A stretch of DNA of 64,000 bases. Origin: Urechis unicinctus. Lineage: Eukaryota > Annelida > Polychaeta > Xenopneusta > Urechidae. The first letter of the stretch is position 1; every line of letters begins with the position of its first letter. Under the pieces are notes generated by a model that searched no databases, had not been told where the DNA came from, and saw only the letters and a program-made list of their open reading frames with translations. Made by a program: the position numbers and the translations under genes. The stretch spans positions 3,461,311 to 3,525,310 of the forward strand of contig CM067349.1 in the NCBI GenBank assembly GCA_034190875.2, given 5' to 3'. Positions 61,500 to 64,000 of the stretch are shown piece by piece.

Positions 61500-63290
61500 T
61501 AGAGCAATCAAACACAAATCGTGCGGTTCAGGGAAACTCTGGAGAAAAAACTCAAATGAGACAATGGCGGTTCTAGCGCTGATACTAAACGGCTTAGGAA
61601 GTGGCAAGCTCGCACCCCCTTAAACTAGAGTTACACCGGTCGGGTGGACCACTCTAGCGTAGACAGACTATGAGATAATCGGTATATCATTCAGTATCGT
61701 TTATGTAGCAACGCCAACTAAATAATACTTTGATAACACCTGCGTGACTCGGCAATAAAACGTTTTAAAAGAAAAAAACAAAAACTTATTACATGTAGTA
61801 ATTTGACAACGGTTTGGTGAATTGTGCGAGAAGGAAATTTTCAATTATTCATGCCATATGACACCTTACATGGCCACAGTGTCAAACGAATCCATCAATG
61901 CGGTGGACAAGTGTTTTTGTTCAAAGGTCTATACAAGTGAGTCAATCTAATATCCAATATGCCGTGTTCGCTAAATTCTCAAAGAAAAGGCGTTATGTTG
62001 TAATTGGCGACAAGATACCAGAAGATGAATCACTTTATTTGATACACGACCATACTCCGATCGTTCGAATGATGAATGCTCAAAACTTGCACAGCCTGCT
62101 ACGACTGCATAGTGAGTACATTTTAATGGACAGTTCTCAAAACACAGATTTAACACATATTTGAAAAGATCAATCTGGAGAATGAAACTGCACTTATGGC
62201 TAAATAAATGCGCCTAATGTGTAAAGTTATGTGAAGCTGAACTAATTCAATGTCCCCCAAAACACTTCAATGCTAAAATATGGTTGCTTACGATAAATAA
62301 TTGCAATTTGCTGGCGATTTGGCGTTATCAGAGTACCACATTGATTTTTAATCACATCTAACATCATTTAGTCGTACTGCTTGTTAAACAAGTCTTGTTA
62401 AATCAGAGTAAAAATTTTCCAATAAAGGCGTCAGATTCCCAGAGAGCCTACAACTGTAAAATCACTTAATAATTTTCGATATAGCATTTGCGTACACTAA
62501 TGTTGTTTGATTCGAATCCGATTGCCAGGAATGTAAGATAATAAGAAAGATATAACAAAAATTACTGACGACAATGCTCGTCAATAACAGCATCATGTGC
62601 AAAATACAATACGGAGTTTACAGGATTAAAACCTGGACGTTTAGAAAAGCATACATAATTATTATGCGGCCAAATACCACATGATTGTTGTATTGTATTA
62701 ATTCATTTACTGAATGCGTTTGACGTTTTTAATCATAAGTTATCATTGGCAAAGTTTGAACTTTCTGGTATCTGTGAACAATATTTAAACTGGTTTACAT
62801 ATCTGAATAACCGACGCAAATTCATGAATGGATATAGGGTATGCCCAGGTATAAAACCATTAGAAAAAGGGTCGATTGAGGATACGGCCACCAACAGCAT
62901 ATGACATTTACCTCTCATATAGACTACTATTACCTGCAATACTTTTACCAATTCATCTTCGACAAAATTCAGAAGAGGGCACACTTCACGCGCCTGATTC
63001 CCGTACGCAGACTTAATGTTCCATCGATGTTTGCATTATTATATCTTATTATTCATAGGAATGGCTGCAATTTTCTTGGACTTTCCTAATATCTTGAAAG
63101 TTTAAGTCCGCCCGTAAAAAAACAGGCTGGAGCATATATTTGCTGGATTCCTGAGGCAAGCACGCAACATTAAGAAAAAGTATTTGTAATATTTGACACC
63201 GTGTGGTATTGCTGTTCACAAATTGTTGAATGGATTTAATAATTTTGTTCATGCTTCACTTAACCTAAAGACGATCGACTTGATGTACAT
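61500..63290 (+). repeat. Dispersed repeat R1, long copy C
   Basis: Partner of 2,445-3,345. The 5' half (GGAAACTCTGGAG, CACCGGTCGGGTGG, CATTCAGTATCG, CTAAATAATACTTTG, CGTGACTCGGC) lies at about 61,530-61,755. The 3' half (CAGAAGAGGGCAC, TTAATGTTCCATCGATGTTT, AGGAATGGCTGCAATTTT, GTGTGGTATTGCTGTTC) lies at 62,970-63,220. About 0.9 kb present here between the halves is missing from copy B. The open frames at 61,898-62,164 and 62,901-63,089 show no known motif. Confidence 0.6.
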
Positions 63291-64000
63291 GAGATATGAT
63301 GACTCATCTAAGTCTGCATGGAGCACAGTCTTAATTGAGGAGGTATGGGTGTAAATGTACTGGAGTAAGCATTACACATGACAGTTGGTTCACATTCGCT
63401 GCCATACATATAATTCATCACATATGGCACTTTCGTAATGTTGGACTAATTGCATAATTTTTAACCAATTATTGTATGACGTACATAGTTTATACGTATT
63501 TTGACATATTCAGGTCTATGGAATGATATTATTTTTCATACAATTTTGCCTGTAGGCCATGCTGAACAACGACCAGTGTGTGAGTTCGTCTCAAACTGTA
63601 ACCTGAAAATATAGACAATAATAACAGAAAATTTGTCTCAATCATGTGTTATTGTCAATTTATGTATTCATTCACTCCCAAAAATATGTATGCGTGCGTA
63701 TGATGTCTTAGGTAACAAAGTCCCCAGACCTCAACGTAATTGTGTCAGAAATTGTGGAGGAATATGGGAACTTTCACATGGTATTCTGATCGTTAGCTTT
63801 CATCCAATGTAAAAACTAGCAATAAATCCATCAAAAGCACAGTACAGCACTGTTTGAGAGCACTGCACAATGACGCTCAGGGAAGCCGTCACTAATCACA
63901 AAAAGCCAAGGTAAAGCTCACACATAAAAAAATAAGGCCTTGGTTTTACGGTTCTCTGAAGTGCGATTAACGAGCTAAATGTACAATATCACCAAAGACT
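63291..64000. other. Gene-free DNA to the window end
   Basis: No gene, RNA or repeat was recognised. Confidence 0.45.

Overview
The window looks like gene-poor, AT-rich nuclear DNA from an invertebrate animal. The supporting signs are: GT-AG introns in the only two genes with convincing domains; a THAP zinc-finger gene and a P2X7-like zinc-binding domain gene of types abundant in aquatic invertebrates; a tRNA-derived SINE; long (TA)n and (CA)n arrays; satellite DNA; and a Polinton/adintovirus-like integrated element. I cannot name the species. No ordinary host housekeeping gene, rRNA, functional tRNA or bacterial-type operon was found. Everything with recognisable coding capacity lies in mobile elements.

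Layout. 1-12 kb: gene-free DNA with dispersed repeats, a CA/TA microsatellite (5.37-5.58 kb) and a 63-bp satellite of about 20 units (8.96-10.22 kb) whose two variants alternate. 12.3-13.4 kb: a small integrase-like relic and an unexplained minus-strand reading frame. 14-28 kb: gene-free DNA with repeat families and a SINE. The block at 21.9-26.1 kb is an old duplicate of 44.5-51.3 kb. 28.35-37.19 kb: seven head-to-tail copies of a 1.24-1.28 kb unit. They are nearly identical except at one indel hotspot, and copies 2 and 3 pair with 5 and 6, so a three-copy block was probably duplicated. 38.73-43.92 kb: a compact 5.2-kb element with 226-229 bp terminal inverted repeats and two divergent gene blocks. 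The left block (minus strand) holds a capsid-like protein, an integrase and a DNA polymerase B tail fragment. The right block (plus strand) holds a jelly-roll-like protein, a fibre-like protein, a membrane protein and a coiled-coil protein. Most are frameshifted. It reads as a decayed, internally deleted Polinton/adintovirus-like element. 43.9-55.1 kb: the second duplication copy with two (TA)n tracts, then featureless DNA.

55.11-61.41 kb: a 6.3-kb DNA transposon bounded by TTAA and AGTGC(A/C)AGTAA(T/C)G inverted ends. It carries two convergent, intron-containing genes: a THAP-domain transposase-like gene (nine coding exons, plus strand) and a P2X7-type zinc-binding gene (three exons, minus strand), with a 42-bp-arm hairpin between them. 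THAP plus TTAA suggests the Kolobok superfamily; the P2X7-like gene inside the ends is the most interesting feature of the window. Both genes show likely inactivating lesions. 61.5-63.3 kb: a further copy of a repeat also found at 1.2 and 2.4-3.3 kb.

All calls come from reading the sequence and remembered family features. No database search was run.
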